From positions 172,458,295 through 172,522,294 of the forward strand of contig OZ023264.1 of NCBI GenBank assembly GCA_964006375.1: 64,000 nt of DNA. The letters are read 5' to 3'. The translations under genes were made by a program, and so were the position numbers. This document shows positions 1 through 12,484 of the stretch, piece after piece (positions within the stretch are counted from its first letter, which is position 1; each line of letters begins with the position of its first letter). Below the pieces are notes generated by a model. It was not told the DNA's origin. It saw only the letters and a program-made list of their open reading frames with translations, and did not search any database. The DNA is from Tillus elongatus. Its lineage: Eukaryota; Arthropoda; Insecta; Coleoptera; Cleridae.

Positions 1-740
1 GCGCTTTCCAACATTTCCTCCATTCGTGATTGTGTCTGAACGATACAGAAAGAGGTCATTGAAGAATTTGAGGAAATTCTGTAGGAATTGAAGGAATAGC
101 AGCCGGGCGATTTCTATAATAGAGCAGAGATGTAAGAGGTAACAACATAGCGGTATGGTTGAATGGTCGACGCCGAGAGACTAGGAGAGGAGAGACTACC
201 CTTTTATGACGGAACGTTAGCCGGACGGCCTGGTTATTATGTTGTATAGCTGAAAAGTTATTATGTTGTAGGAAACGCCACGTACATTCGTTGGCGTGCC
301 TCCTGAGGGAACATGTGCGATGTAAGTAACTAAGTGGGTTGGTAATACGTGACAACGGTGCTGTGAAGTCTATACTTCCAGAGAGAAAGTTAAATATTGT
401 CAGGCCCGGAGTTCGCCGCTTAATGTGGAAAGTTTCAGCTTTTGCGTTATTTATTTACTTAAATTGAGCTTCCTGCTTAAAATGTAACCTAGCCTACATA
501 GATACTGGTTATGTCTGCTGTCGGGAGATTGTGAGTTATTAGCTTACGTTGTCTGCGACGTCTTCATCTAACAGGATTATCTGATCGTTTTTGCTGGTAA
601 ATACATGTTATAAAGTTTTTAACCATTAACTAACCAACAGGGTTATATCTATTTTATAATTGGGACGATAAAAGTAGTACCCCTAGATATTTCCGTTCTT
701 TTATACCGTTGACACTGCGATTATCAATCCGTATCCAGAT
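1..740. other. No recognisable gene
   Basis: Moderately AT-rich single-copy-looking DNA. A 99-residue open frame exists on the minus strand (56-355) but it has no motif I recognise and nothing around it suggests a gene. I see no repeat here that recurs elsewhere in the window. Confidence 0.5.
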
Positions 741-770
741 CCCCAGACTCAAGAGAGCTTGAGTCTGGGG
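741..770. repeat. Perfect 13 bp hairpin
   Basis: CCCCAGACTCAAG at 741-753 is followed by the loop AGAG and its exact complement at 758-770. The bases just after it (ttaaacacactgagaagacc) resemble the centre of the palindrome at 1391-1987 and the start of its half copy near 14935, so this is probably a remnant of that repeat family rather than a terminator or a free-standing structure. Confidence 0.8.
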
Positions 771-944
771 TTAAACACACTGAGAAGACCTCTCGTACGG
801 TTTGAGGAGTAGACAGATTGATGAACCGTAATCAAAAAACAACCCATCTCTCTAGGTTTAAAGAAAAAAGAGTACTAAGCATTTAAACAAAAATTTGTCG
901 CACTGGACGTCAAGGTAGGTCTAAAGACGAAAATAAAAGTCTAG

Positions 945-2186
<1,242 letters not shown>

Positions 2187-2469
2187 CTAATAAGTGTGGC
2201 TCACAAAATGTTTTGCCTAATAGAGACTAACATTATTAAGGTCTTTGTGTAGAAAGGTAAAAAAAAATGCTATCTATATTTTATATTTTTTCTTCTGGAA
2301 CATCAAGCTTGCGGTTCAAAACGACAAAATTGGTGACTTTTAAACAGAAGTTCTAAAACGAAGGCGGGTTTTGGACCATGAACCTTACAAGAAGTGTGTC
2401 TCTCAGGGTCTTAGGTTTCTGCTTCAATAGCTGTAGTTCTTCATTTCACCACAATATTTGCAGGAAATT

Positions 2470-2842
2470 TTGGTTTTAACCGACATTGATGATTTGATTT
2501 GTAAGCTGGCGCTACTGTTGTGGTCCCGTATAAATTTGACCAAGATCTAACCACTAGTTTTTGTTATCCTTAATTTACCTCCGATAACATGTTAACAAAT
2601 GGTGGCAGCACTTTATGCATTTTTGAGTTGTTCCTAGTGAAGTCGGTTTTCTATTTTTTTTTTACTTATATAGCCACAGTTTAAACCATAGAAATTGTGA
2701 TTTAAATGTGTTATAAATTTTTATTTAACATAAATTAAGGATAACTCAAAAACTACTAGTCAGATCTTGATCAAATTTATATGGGACCAGAAGAAAATCA
2801 CCAGCTTTCAAATAGAAGAAAAATCATCAAAATCGGTTTACC
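2470..2842. mobile_element. MITE with about 110 bp inverted arms
   Basis: The left arm (about 2470-2585, tggtcccgtataaatttgac) is complementary to the right arm (about 2727-2842, ataaatttgatcaagatctg read on the minus strand), with a loop of about 140 bases. No coding potential. The structure is that of a non-autonomous DNA transposon; the autonomous partner is not identifiable. Confidence 0.6.
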
Positions 2843-3770
2843 TGGAAACAAGTTCTGAGGTAACACACATAAAAAAACACAGTCGAATTGAGAACCTCCT
2901 CATTTTTTTGAAGTCGGTTAAAAATATATTCAAATTAATTCCTCTTTTAGGCTAATATATCAAAAGGCCCACAGATGCAACCGATAATTATAGTTCGGAT
3001 GCAGAAAGTGCATTATGGTATCGTATCAACATGTTTCAAATATAAATAAGCTAATTTCCTCAATCAAAAGAATCAAACTTTGGTATATCACAAAAACTTT
3101 ATAATGTTAACATGTATACAGAATTTAAATTTATCTATCGAACCTTAATAAGATTTAACGGCGGTTCATCAGATCATCGTGATCAGCCCAAAAAATTCAC
3201 AAGTTTGCTAATCAAGTTGCTCCACTAATAACAAAGTTAGCAAGAGTGGCGACCAATTTTGAACAGCCTCTCTCTATCTATCTCTCTCTCTCTCTCTCTT
3301 TGTGTGTTCATAGAACAGAAAACTATTCAAGAGGGCATTACTAATCGTGCAAATATATTTAATATTATTTTTATATTATAATAATTATACGAAAATTCGC
3401 TAGCATAAATCCAAGTAATATCTTTTATAATTAAGTAGGTCGCATAGAAATTATAATTATTGACCTGGAATTGCTCATATTACATGTTTAGATAAATAAT
3501 AAACAAGATGAAATTGCAGAGTACAGTATGAGGAATGCTGACTGATGAGGTTTGCAATTTGTGAAGTATGTCACATGCAAGGTGATAAATAGCAGTGTTT
3601 GTATACATTAGGAGACTGTATAATTTGACTTTTGCTTTGAAAATGTAGAAAATAATATGACAGATTTTTGATTAGATTCTTAAAGTGTAAAGACGCGAGA
3701 CTTTTTAATTTAAGTATGTACATATTTGGTTTTAAATTTTATTAGGTTATGTTAGTTTATAAAAGTTGTT
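2843..3770. other. Low-information AT-rich DNA
   Basis: No gene recognised. A (TC)n run lies at about 3268-3306. The rest has no repeat that I can match elsewhere in the window. Confidence 0.5.
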
Positions 3771-3779
3771 ATTTCTTTT

Positions 3780-4243
3780 ATTTTTATTAAAATTTTATTA
3801 CAAATTACATCGTTACCATGTCCATATTATTATAGTTACAAGCAAGTTATTCCCTTATTACCCTCCGCTCCTTAGACATGGTCGTTCTGCGAAAAAGCAA
3901 CCAGTGCCGTTGGTGATACAGTGAGCACTAAAATTATGGGAACATCTGATTATCTCACAAACGGAAAATGATAAAAACAAGATTCTAACATTTGTTGCAA
4001 AGTTGTTAATTCTTTTATTGTTATTAAAATTTTATTACAAATTACATCGTTACCATGTCCATATTATCCTAGTTACAAGCAAGTTATTCCCTTATTATCC
4101 TCCGCTCCTTAGAAATGGTCCTTATACGAAAAAGTAACCAGTGCTGTTGGTGATATAGTGAGCACTAAAGGTATGGGAACATCTGATTATCTCACAAACG
4201 GAAAATGATATAAACAAGATTCTATCATTTGTTCCAAGGTTAC
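3780..4243 (+). repeat. 237 bp tandem direct duplication
   Basis: The clause aattttattacaaattacat starts at 3791 and again at 4028, a period of 237 bases. The following text (ttattcccttatt, ccgctccttag, tgagcactaaa, ctcacaaacggaaaatgat) recurs in step, with scattered substitutions. The second copy leads into the mariner-derived foldback, whose end sequence is contained in it. Confidence 0.85.
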
Positions 4244-4726
4244 CATACGTGCATATTTTCACATTAGGACGAAAAATACAGGGTCGTCGTGAAAAGTGTG
4301 GTGGTTGCAATCATCGATTTTTTAAATGGGACAGCCTGTATATTATACCATTTTATGAATCCTTTAGAACTCTAGATTAACTTTGTTATAAGGTAGCCTA
4401 TCGCCAAATTCTATGGTTACGCAGATATCGGCACTTAAATTATTGCATTATATGTATTGATAAAACTAATACTAACACATTAATATCTTATACACGGAAA
4501 ACAACAAATAAAATTATTTTCACAAGTATTGTAAGGTTGCCGTGGCAGCGTCTTTTCATGGTTACCCAAAATATATAGGATGGTTGTGAAAAGCGTTCGG
4601 GCTGCAACTTTTAAATGGAACATCCTGTATATTATATTATTTTATAAATGTTTTTGAACTCTAGATTAACTTGGTTATGAGGTAATATGCCCAAATTCTT
4701 TGGTTACGCAGATATCGGCACTTTAA

Positions 4727-4930
4727 TTATTGCATTACATCTATTGATAAAACTAAAACTAAGAGTAGCACACGAAAAACATCAAACAACTGGTTTGAAG
4801 ATAACTGCGGATTTTCCTTAACTTGGAGTAGCACATTTAGTTTGGTTTCATCACCTGTATCAGTTTTCGTCCTGCCAGATTTGGGACAATTTTTAGCATT
4901 TCCAGTCTCTATATCTCTTGATAGTTTTAG
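4727..4930 (-). pseudogene. Inverted copy of mariner N-terminal frame
   Basis: The minus strand carries the same peptide as 5221-5350, including the SGRTKTDT and DETKLNVLL segments, but as part of the left foldback arm. It begins in the middle of the DNA-binding domain and runs out into non-coding sequence, so it is a duplicated fragment and not a gene. Confidence 0.7.
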
Positions 4931-5068
4931 GTACCTTATGCCCAAATTTGATGGTTGCGGAGATATCGACAATTACATAATAAGTACCTTTTGCCACAAA
5001 GCTGGCTATGCTTTGTAAATTAATATTAGTGAACTGTCAAAATTAGTTAATGTCAATCACTTTATAAA

Positions 5069-5362
5069 ATGGCATATTTTAGTGATAGAGAACGCATACA
5101 AATCCTAATTTTACGAGGCTTTGGCGGCAAGAAAAGAACGTATAAAGAAGTTACACGAATATTTAATGAATTGAATCCTCAACACGTTATTAACAGATCA
5201 ACCGTTTTTGAAAGTATCAAGAGACATAGAGAGACTGGAAATGTTAAAAATTGTCCCAAACCTGGCAGGACGAAAACTTATACAGATGACGAAACCAAAC
5301 TAAATGTGCTACTTCAAGTTGAGAAAAATCCTCAGATATCTTCAAACCAGTTGTTAATTTGA
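5069..5362 (+). pseudogene. Mariner-like transposase, N-terminal fragment
   Basis: Ninety-seven codons starting MAYFSDRERIQILI resemble the helix-turn-helix DNA-binding half of DD41D-type mariner transposases: a YS/FSDRERI start, a middle NELNP..V..STV segment, then RHRETGNV, a PGRTKTYTDDE linker and NPQISSNQL of the second helix-turn-helix. The frame ends where the foldback arm begins, before any catalytic Asp. In full-length relatives about 230 further residues follow. It cannot be a functional transposase, though a DNA-binding fragment could in principle be made. Family assignment is by eye. Confidence 0.65.
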
Positions 5363-5691
5363 TGTTTTTCGTGTGTTACTGTTAGCTTTATCAATACATG
5401 TAATGCAATAATTAAAGTACCGATATCTGCGTAACCATAGAATTTGGACATAGGTTACCATATAACATAGTTAATCTAGAGTTTGAAATGATTCATAAAA
5501 CAATATTATCTACAGGTGTTAAATTTAAAAAGGCAATTATTGCAACCATTACGCTTTTTAGGACAACCCGGTATGTTTTTTTCGTTACGTGAAAATATGC
5601 AGCTGTGGAAACCTTGCAACAAGTGTAAATTTTTTCTTATATCATTTTCCGTTTGAGAGATATTCAGATGTTTCCATCCTTTAAACTAACC

Positions 5692-5693
<2 letters not shown>

Positions 5694-5764
<71 letters not shown>
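5694..5764. repeat. (TA)n microsatellite, about 71 bp
   Basis: Separates two mariner-like elements: one ends at 5693 and the next begins at 5765. Both used TA as target, so the tract may simply be an expanded target site. Confidence 0.95.
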
Positions 5765-5767
<3 letters not shown>

Positions 5768-6119
5768 GATGGCGCATTGAAAACGAAACAGACCGATTAG
5801 CGTCCAGAGAATTTTTTTTTAAGAAACGCAGGGTCAATTTTCAAATTGAGGGGGACATGTTTTGACATAAAACTCAACTTTGTCACATCAACCCCTTAAG
5901 GTTGGTGATAACAACCTTTAAATTTTGAATAGGGAACATGGGTCGAGTGTTACATCATTTGAAAGCTCCTTCTTTTCTGAATTCAGCACACTAATTTTTT
6001 TGGAAGTTTTATCATCTAGTTTAAAAATTATTTAGAGTTGGAGTTGCAAGAACGTATTTCATTCATTGTGATGAGAAATGCACTAATTAGTCAATTTTTC
6101 GTTAAAAAAAAACTAAATA

Positions 6120-7365
6120 ACAAAACCAAACGTTCAAAAATGTTTATTCAGTTAAGTAAGTGTTCAAATTGTTGACCACCAGTTTCCATACAAAAGTACA
6201 AATTATTCTCAAAACGATCTCTGACATTCTGAAGCATTTGTGGAGTTATTAGACGGCATTGTTCAACAATACGTCGTCGTAATTCTTCCAGACTCCGGCT
6301 TTGTTGCGAAAATTCTACTCTTTAAATAGCTCCATAGAAAGAAGTCTAAAGGAGTTCAATCCGGTGATCTAGGGGACCACTCAATAGCACCGCTACGCTC
6401 TGGAAACTCTGTTCAAAAACTCCCTAACACGTTGTGAAAAATGCGAAGGAGCTCCATTTTGTTGAAACACTAACTGATTTTCTTGATAGCGATCATAATT
6501 TTCAACAATGTCAATTAGTAGAGGGTAAACGAGATCTTCTAGTAACTCCAAATACGTTTCGCCACTCAAATTGCCATCATGAAAAATTGGTCCGATTAAA
6601 CGGTCTCCAAAAATGCCAGTCCACACATTCAATTTCTGTATAGTTTGAGTGTGGACTTCGTGAATATTTCTTGGATTATTATCTGCCCATTAACGACAAT
6701 TATGACGATTGACTGTAGAGTTTAATAAAAGCGTACACTCGTCTGAAAAACAGATATTGAACAGAAAGTTCCCGTTATCAGCTGTTCGTGCGGTCATAAC
6801 TCCATAAAACTCCAGCCGCCGATCAAAATCATCTTCATTGAGTTGTTCTACAAGATGAATTTTATACGGGTGACATTTAGGATGCTTCAATATTCGCTGA
6901 ATTGTTCTCTTTTGATGTTTGAAACAGTGGCAAATTTTCTCGTGCTCAAAGTTGAGTCTGCGGCAATTAGTCCTAAAACTTCAATCTCAGTAGTCTCATT
7001 TCTAACCGGAAATTCACGTTCAGGATCCCGTTTTTTTGTTGGCTACTGAACCACTTTGTCGAAACTTTGCAACTAACTCCAAAATGTATTTTATGTTTAC
7101 ATGTGTGTTCGGATGTCGTTCAGTAAACAAATTTTCGGTACGGTCATCGTTTTTGAAAAAAAAAAGAGTAATTATTTCAACGCTTTCTTTTACAGAATTT
7201 TGCAACTAACTCCAAAATGTATTTTCTGTTTACATGTGTGTTCAGATGTCGTTCATTAAACAAATTTGCGGTACGGTCATTGTTTTTGAAAAAAAGAGTA
7301 ATTATTTTAACTCTTTCTTCTACAGAATACACCATTGTGAAATTAATTTTCGGTAGTACTATCAA
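6120..7365 (-). pseudogene. DD41D-type mariner transposase, broken
   Basis: Read on the minus strand, the pieces appear in family order. The N-terminal MVYSVEERVKIITLF helix-turn-helix (7177-7365) is present twice owing to a tandem duplication. Then come a PYKIHLVEQLNEDDFDRRLEF segment and the first catalytic motif FSDECT (6690-6890), then NVWTGIFGDRLIGP...QQNGAPSHF (6393-6632), where the second catalytic Asp is Asn. The third motif and the C-terminal tail (FE.NLYFCMETGGQQFEHLL-like codons near 6165-6250) are readable only across frameshifts. It is inactive. The family call rests on the motif order and the flanking inverted repeats. Confidence 0.75.
7069..7334 (-). repeat. 133 bp tandem duplication inside transposase
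   Basis: The clause gcaactaactccaaaatgta occurs at 7069 and 7202. Both units encode the same ITLFF..NDRT.NLF.ERH peptide. The duplication is about 90 percent identical by eye and postdates the element. Confidence 0.85.
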
Positions 7366-8065
7366 GTATCAAACCGACCGATAAACTGAAATAATAAACC
7401 TAATTTCTCTCATTCCGATAAGAAATGTTCTAATAGTCAATTGTTTGCTTACAAACCAACAAAACATTGACTATCAGCACATTTCTTATCGGAGTGAGTG
7501 AAATGCGTTTTTGCATGTTCAACTCTGAATAATTTGTGAACGACTTGCTAAAACTTCCAAAAAAAATTGTGTGCTGAATTCAGAAAAGAAAGAGCATTCA
7601 AATGATGTAACACTCGATCCATGTCCCCTATTTAAAATATAATGGTTGTTATCACCACCCTTAAGGGGTTGATGTGACAAATTTGAGTTTTATGTCAAAA
7701 CATGTCCCCCTCAATATTAAAATTGACGTGTTTTAGCGTTTAAAAAAAATCTCTGGATGCAAATCGGTCTGTTTCGTTTTCACTGCGCCACCCTGCCCAC
7801 CTAACCTTTTAATATTTCTTTTCCTGACGAGTGAAAAAAAAGTCTAAAATAAAAGTTTCAGGAAATAATCAAAGCTGTAAGCACAGACAACTCATTTGTA
7901 TACAGAATGCACCATTTTCCGGGATAATAACACAAATTATCTTTTCAGATAAAACACCCTGTATATTTAAAAAAAAATCGATACGCTATTTAATTAAAAA
8001 TAAAACAATGAAATCGCATATTGGTAGATTTATTGGTTCAGTACTAACAGCCGATTTTAAATAAT

Positions 8066-8865
8066 AAAATTAAAAACCTAATGATTTTTCAGCGGACCTT
8101 GCATATTTGTATGTATCTACTTTTATATTTCTAATAAGAATTGGAAGCAAAACCAAAACAAGATTTTAGTTTCAACACACCATAAATATTCCTGGTACAG
8201 AATCACTGCGGCTGCCTGAGCGAATGATGTGGCATTCTCTTTTAACACACTGTATGGCCATTCTAAAGTGGTTGAAAGTAGTATCCTCGTATTTTTCTCT
8301 GGAGCCCTGTGACTAGACGCGTCGTGGCCGTTTTGCATTCCAAAGGGAGCTTCGGCATTTTCTTTTTCCTTTCCCTCCTTCTTTTTTATACGTTTTCTAT
8401 CCGTTGTTACATGTGAGGCCCTTAGTGTGAGTTTAAAAGTAATTTAGTTCGTGCTCCCTCTAGTCACCAAATGTCGTCCGTCGCAAGAACATTTAAATTT
8501 GCGTAGCCCGAAGCGGATTTATGGTTGATTTCATTTAGGGACATGTTAGCATCTTTTGCTTGAATAAATTTACTGCAAAGGGATGTTCGGATATGTGAGG
8601 TAATACTGTTTAGAACAAAGCGCTGAAGAGTTGCACAATAAGTTTTGTACCGCGATTTTCAGAAAATAATAATAATAAAGTGTTATTGAACAGGCCAAGG
8701 TATATAAACCTTCCTTAATGTCTTAAATAAACGCAAATTAGAGCCCGTGGAAGCTATGCTCGTATACACTATCCGTCGTAATGGGAATCAGCTACTTATA
8801 AATAAACGCAAACTTTTTTTAAATCACCTGCAATATATTTATATTTATCACTTCATCAGAAGTAC
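8066..8865. other. No recognisable gene
   Basis: Mixed-composition DNA. Short open frames on the minus strand (8123-8338) have no recognisable motif. No recurrent repeat seen. Confidence 0.45.
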
Positions 8866-8960
8866 ACTTGGAGAACCCAAATCACCACAACATATTTTAA
8901 AAAAGACCTGACGATCGTTTCACTAACCAAGTGAGCGTCATCAAAGGATGAAAAATTCTA
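8866..8960 (-). repeat. Penelope-type terminal repeat with hammerhead-like motif
   Basis: On the minus strand this reads TTGATGA - 16 nt - GAAACGATCGTC AGGTC, followed by a conserved tail (tgttgtggtgatttgggttc, tccaagtgtactt). The same block recurs at 36617-36725 and 45125-45260, and its tail alone at 20612-20680. It lies 450 bp downstream of a Penelope-type endonuclease on the same strand. The arrangement resembles a type I hammerhead ribozyme, which Penelope-like elements are known to carry. In this copy the first core base C is replaced by U, so it may be inactive. Confidence 0.5.
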
Positions 8961-9410
8961 ACTATTTTAAAAACTAACATCACCTTATATACCGGATTTT
9001 AGGTAAAGGGCCCAAACTGAGATGGGAAAATAAACGCAGGCAAATTCTGCAGTGTATTGTATTTTTATCGCGGGACGAGATCTGCACTGTCCCTGCTAAC
9101 TTATCTAAACTGTGTCCACCTCTAGTAATTTTGAAAAGGTTCAACGACACCTAAATTAACATAGTTTGCTTTGTCGGAACTATCTGTATTATTATGTTAT
9201 CTCTAGGACGTGTTAAAAACGTGGCAATTTTTATTTAGCGAAGCAATCTATCAGCTGGCTCGTAATCGACGGTGGTGCCACGGTCATACAATTTTTGTTG
9301 TAATTATATTTCGCAATATATATATACTTTTGAAGGAATTTAGCTGCCCTGGTTGTCTAACATTTTTTTATTAATTTCAGATTATCTTCATTAACGTGAT
9401 GATTATTATA

Positions 9411-9905
9411 CTAAATATGTCGGGCGACAGTAGATCTATCTATAGTACCGTAACGTAATTGGGCTAAGTGTCTTTTGAATCTAACTCCAATCGATCTTTT
9501 TGTTTGCCCGACGTACTTAAGATTACAATCTTTACAACTTATTTCATAAATTCCCGACATTTTGTCCGTGCTATCCTTGTCTTTTGGGTTACCTAGCAAG
9601 TTTTTTAAGGTATTTTTTGATGTTAGCTGCAAGTTGACTTTTTTAAAAATGCTGTCTAGACCCCTCGCGATTTGAGGTGCAAATGGTAAGCAAACAAAGT
9701 TTATTTTGGATTTGTATATTTTAAGCGTTGTTGATTCCGTCAACATTTTCTTTATTTTCTGTTTGTTGATTAATTTTTCCTCCAGGCAAGCAGTGTATCC
9801 GTTATATTCGGCCACGTTCTTAATATAATTTAATTCTTTGGGATATCTACTTTTGTTTAAAGGAAAATTAATTAACATATTTACTAAAAAATTCAGACTG
9901 GCCAT
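9411..9905 (-). pseudogene. Penelope-like element, GIY-YIG endonuclease fragment
   Basis: The frame of 164 codons ends in a GIY-YIG domain: GIYEISCKDCNLKYVGQTKR, with the family's CxxC between the GIY and YVG blocks and the catalytic Arg in the VRFKRHL helix. Upstream of it the LPFAPQIARGLDSIFKK linker is typical of the region between reverse transcriptase and endonuclease in Penelope-like elements. The reverse transcriptase itself is missing (5' truncation at about 9905) and the frame stops before the catalytic Glu helix. The start codon shown is only the first Met in the open frame. It is a dead fragment. Confidence 0.8.
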
Positions 9906-10350
9906 TTTTTGTGCGTACGTATGATGTGAGTCGTTCGGAATGTAGCTAAAGAACTAAATTTTAGTATATCTGTAGATAGTCTCTTTAAAAGAAACTTTTT
10001 ATTAAAAATTTTTTATAAACTATCTATAATAAATGTTCTGTTTTTATTAAACACTAAAATAATATGAAATAAATGTAATACGATATATAATAGAAATTAT
10101 CTCAGGGCTTAAGTTCAGGCACTTGTAGTTGGCAGGTTTTAAGAGGCACAAATGAAATCAGCCATTATTAATAAAATAAGTTTATTTAAAACATTATTGA
10201 TTCTATATAATGCAGGGGATAAAATTTAATACATCAGATGAAATAAAAATAATTGATTTAATTACTTGTGACACTGTAAGAATGAAATGTGGAGCACACT
10301 CTATAAAAGAAAATGAAAGCCACAGATAAATAGTGTACTTAACTTTCAGC
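9906..10350. other. AT-rich spacer
   Basis: Nothing recognised between the Penelope fragment and the minisatellite. Confidence 0.5.
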
Positions 10351-10760
10351 TTCAGGTTGAAGGGGTCCTCCGTGGCGATGGTGCTGAAGAAGGGTCCTTC
10401 CTGATGATGTTATTATTGAGGGCTCATTCCTAGCGATGTGCCACTTAGGGGGCTCTTCATTTACGATGGTGTTGAAGGTTATTTCTTAACGGTGGTGCTG
10501 AAGGAGGCTCCTTACTTACAGTTCTGTTGGAAGGTCCTCTATTTATGATGTTCATTTGGGGGCTCCTTACCAGCGGTGATGACGGCCGCCTCCCAACCAA
10601 CTGTGTTGTTGAAGGCCGCTTCCTAACTAGCGGCGATGAAGGCCGCATCCCGACCAACGGTGGGGTTGAAGACTGATTCCCCACTAACAGTGATGCTAAA
10701 GACTGCTTCCCTACCAACGGTGATGTTGAAGACTGCTTCCCTACCAACGGGGTGCTATTC
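10350..10760. repeat. GC-richer minisatellite, 27-33 bp units
   Basis: Degenerate tandem units built around ggtgntgttgaaggnngcttcc. The last six units (10565-10745) alternate 30 and 27 bp, so the minus-strand frame stays open and encodes ten- and nine-residue repeats of the type VGKQSSTSPL / VGMRPSSPL (96 residues, 10457-10747). There is no other sign of a gene, and the open frame follows automatically from unit lengths divisible by three. Confidence 0.75.
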
Positions 10761-10989
10761 AGGCATGCTGCTTTCCGAGTAGAATTTAACTGTGATATTT
10801 TACCTTTTAAGGTCGAGACAGAAGAGAGACTGGCATATGTCGCACACGTATATATAACGACCCCCTTATCGCAAATATGTCATAAAATCAACTCGCACGA
10901 AGGCGCGTTTCTATGGGTTTATTGCGGTAGCGCAAACGACCGCCGAGTTTGACGTCACTGTAGGGACTTGGACGCTGAGGTCATAAAAG

Positions 10990-11408
10990 GGGTTGATTCG
11001 GAAGCTTAATAGTAAACTTCGTTGACGCGTGTGGCATGTCACACTTGACATGTTACAACTTGTATTACAAATTTCACTAAAGTTATACAGAAGATTTCCA
11101 GAAGGTAACTTAATTCATATTTAAAAAAGCAAAAAATATAAACGTTATAAACGCAGCAGTTATGTTTCCATATTAGTTGCCAGTACGATTTCGTTTTAAT
11201 CAACCTAATCAACCCGGTTTTCATTATAAACAATAACAACAATATAATTTCAGACTCAAAGGTGACAAACTTATTTAGGCGTTTTAAAAAAATAAGATCT
11301 TGTTAAAAACGTATGAAATCTGTGCACTATTGTTTCTTCAAAGGTCAAAATAAAAATATACATTCAAAGAGCTGTATTCGACGGCATAACCTACTGCTTA
11401 GGAGGCAA
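10990..11408. other. No recognisable gene
   Basis: Ordinary AT-rich DNA between the minisatellite and the large inverted repeat. Nothing recognised. Confidence 0.45.
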
Positions 11409-12262
11409 GCGCGATGCCCCTTGCGTCATCAAGGCTCACGTCAACTTACGTTTTATTTGCGTGATACTTTAAATCGGCTTCATGCCTCGGTTATTATATT
11501 TAAGGTATACGTAACAATTACAGAATTAGTAGAATTACCATTGAAACACATCTCACAACTGTTTCGGTCTTACATGACGTCTTATGTTTAAGCTTAAAGA
11601 TAAAAGAAACTATTTTAGGATTATTTTAATATAGACTTGGCTTGATTTTGTTTAGAATTCTAGTATATCATACGACAGCAAAATATATCTATGCTGCGCT
11701 AAAACTGTATTTGACGCCACTCGTGAAGCTACAAATATAGCGTCTTTTAATAATTGATTGAATCCCCCAGTTAAATAACAATTAGGCGCAAAATTTTTAA
11801 TTTCATGTTGTCTGTCATTTTCCATCATTGCGGCCGAGATTTCACGATTGTTGGTTCGGATAGTGTGTTTTCTGCCTGTTATATATTTAGTTTGGTTACG
11901 GTTAATGTATGGTTTATACCTATTGTATGAATCAATCTAGTTAACTACTCTGTCTGTCAGGCATTGGACTTTAAAGACTAAGTCGTTTCAACGCATGTCT
12001 TTGGGATTTTATTTTTAATTTGGAGAAAACTTTAAATATTGTGTACCAAATGACAATTCGCAACATAAGTTTACTTGCACTATTTCTAGCCTCATGTAAA
12101 GTCTCATTCCAGTTACTCTGAGACTTACAAAAATATAGCGTTTTCAAAGAGTTTTCCACCGAAAAAACTTGAGATTAAAGGCTGATTAACGAGCTTGACA
12201 TTGGTTTTTGTCCAAGCAAGATTTTTCCAGATTTTATTGAGATCAGTTCAGTAATTTTTGAG
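11409..12262 (+). repeat. Giant inverted repeat, left arm (about 850 bp)
   Basis: Reverse-complementary to 14041-14902. Landmarks shared by the arms are gcgtgatacttta, gaaacacatctcac, cagcatagatatat (and complement), cccagttaaataacaat, catgtctttggga and gagttttccaccg. The arms are perhaps 80-85 percent identical by eye. No long frame is conserved between them, so the repeat is non-coding. Confidence 0.85.
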
Positions 12263-12277
12263 TTATCGCTTGAATAG

Positions 12278-12281
<4 letters not shown>

Positions 12282-12366
<85 letters not shown>
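12282..12366. repeat. (TA)n microsatellite, about 85 bp
   Basis: Inside the giant inverted repeat. Preceded by the R clause agttatcgct and followed by the other R flank (gcgctcatctgaagaaattt, ctctctaatagtgaattttt), so it is an R-type TA core. Confidence 0.95.
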
Positions 12367-12369
<3 letters not shown>

Positions 12370-12484
12370 TTTAATGTACCAAATTTGCGCTCATCTGAAG
12401 AAATTTTTTCGAGAGCTCTTCCTCGTGACCTCTCTAATAGTGAATTTTTCTTAATGAAAATTCGCTAAAAATAAGTTTAGAAAA

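Larger units (their letters stand above)
4140..5693. mobile_element. Mariner-derived foldback element, degenerate
   Basis: Inverted arms at 4140-4490 and 5390-5690, plus a second direct copy of the left arm at 4555-4925, surround a fragment of transposase reading frame. The right terminus ends in ...aaccctg at 5693 followed by TA, the canonical end and target of Tc1/mariner elements in this window. Arm landmarks include tctagattaac, ggttacgcagatatcgg and ctcacaaacggaaaatgat. No catalytic domain is present, so the element is non-autonomous and looks assembled from several inverted copies. Confidence 0.65.
5765..7795 (-). mobile_element. Mariner-like element, 2.03 kb, decayed
   Basis: The left end starts CAGGATGGCGCATTGAAAAC and the right end, read on the minus strand, starts CAGGGTGGCGCAGTGAAAAC. 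The inverted repeats extend for about 330 bp (landmarks aaaacgaaacagaccgatt, gggggacatgttttgacat, gaattcagcacac). The left end abuts TA; the right end is followed by CCCACC, so the TA duplication is not preserved there. The interior carries a broken transposase on the minus strand. Confidence 0.85.

Noticed and set aside
6393..6632. Possible intact catalytic domain of the 5765 mariner
   Set aside because: Second catalytic Asp is Asn, and frameshifts and a tandem duplication break the rest.
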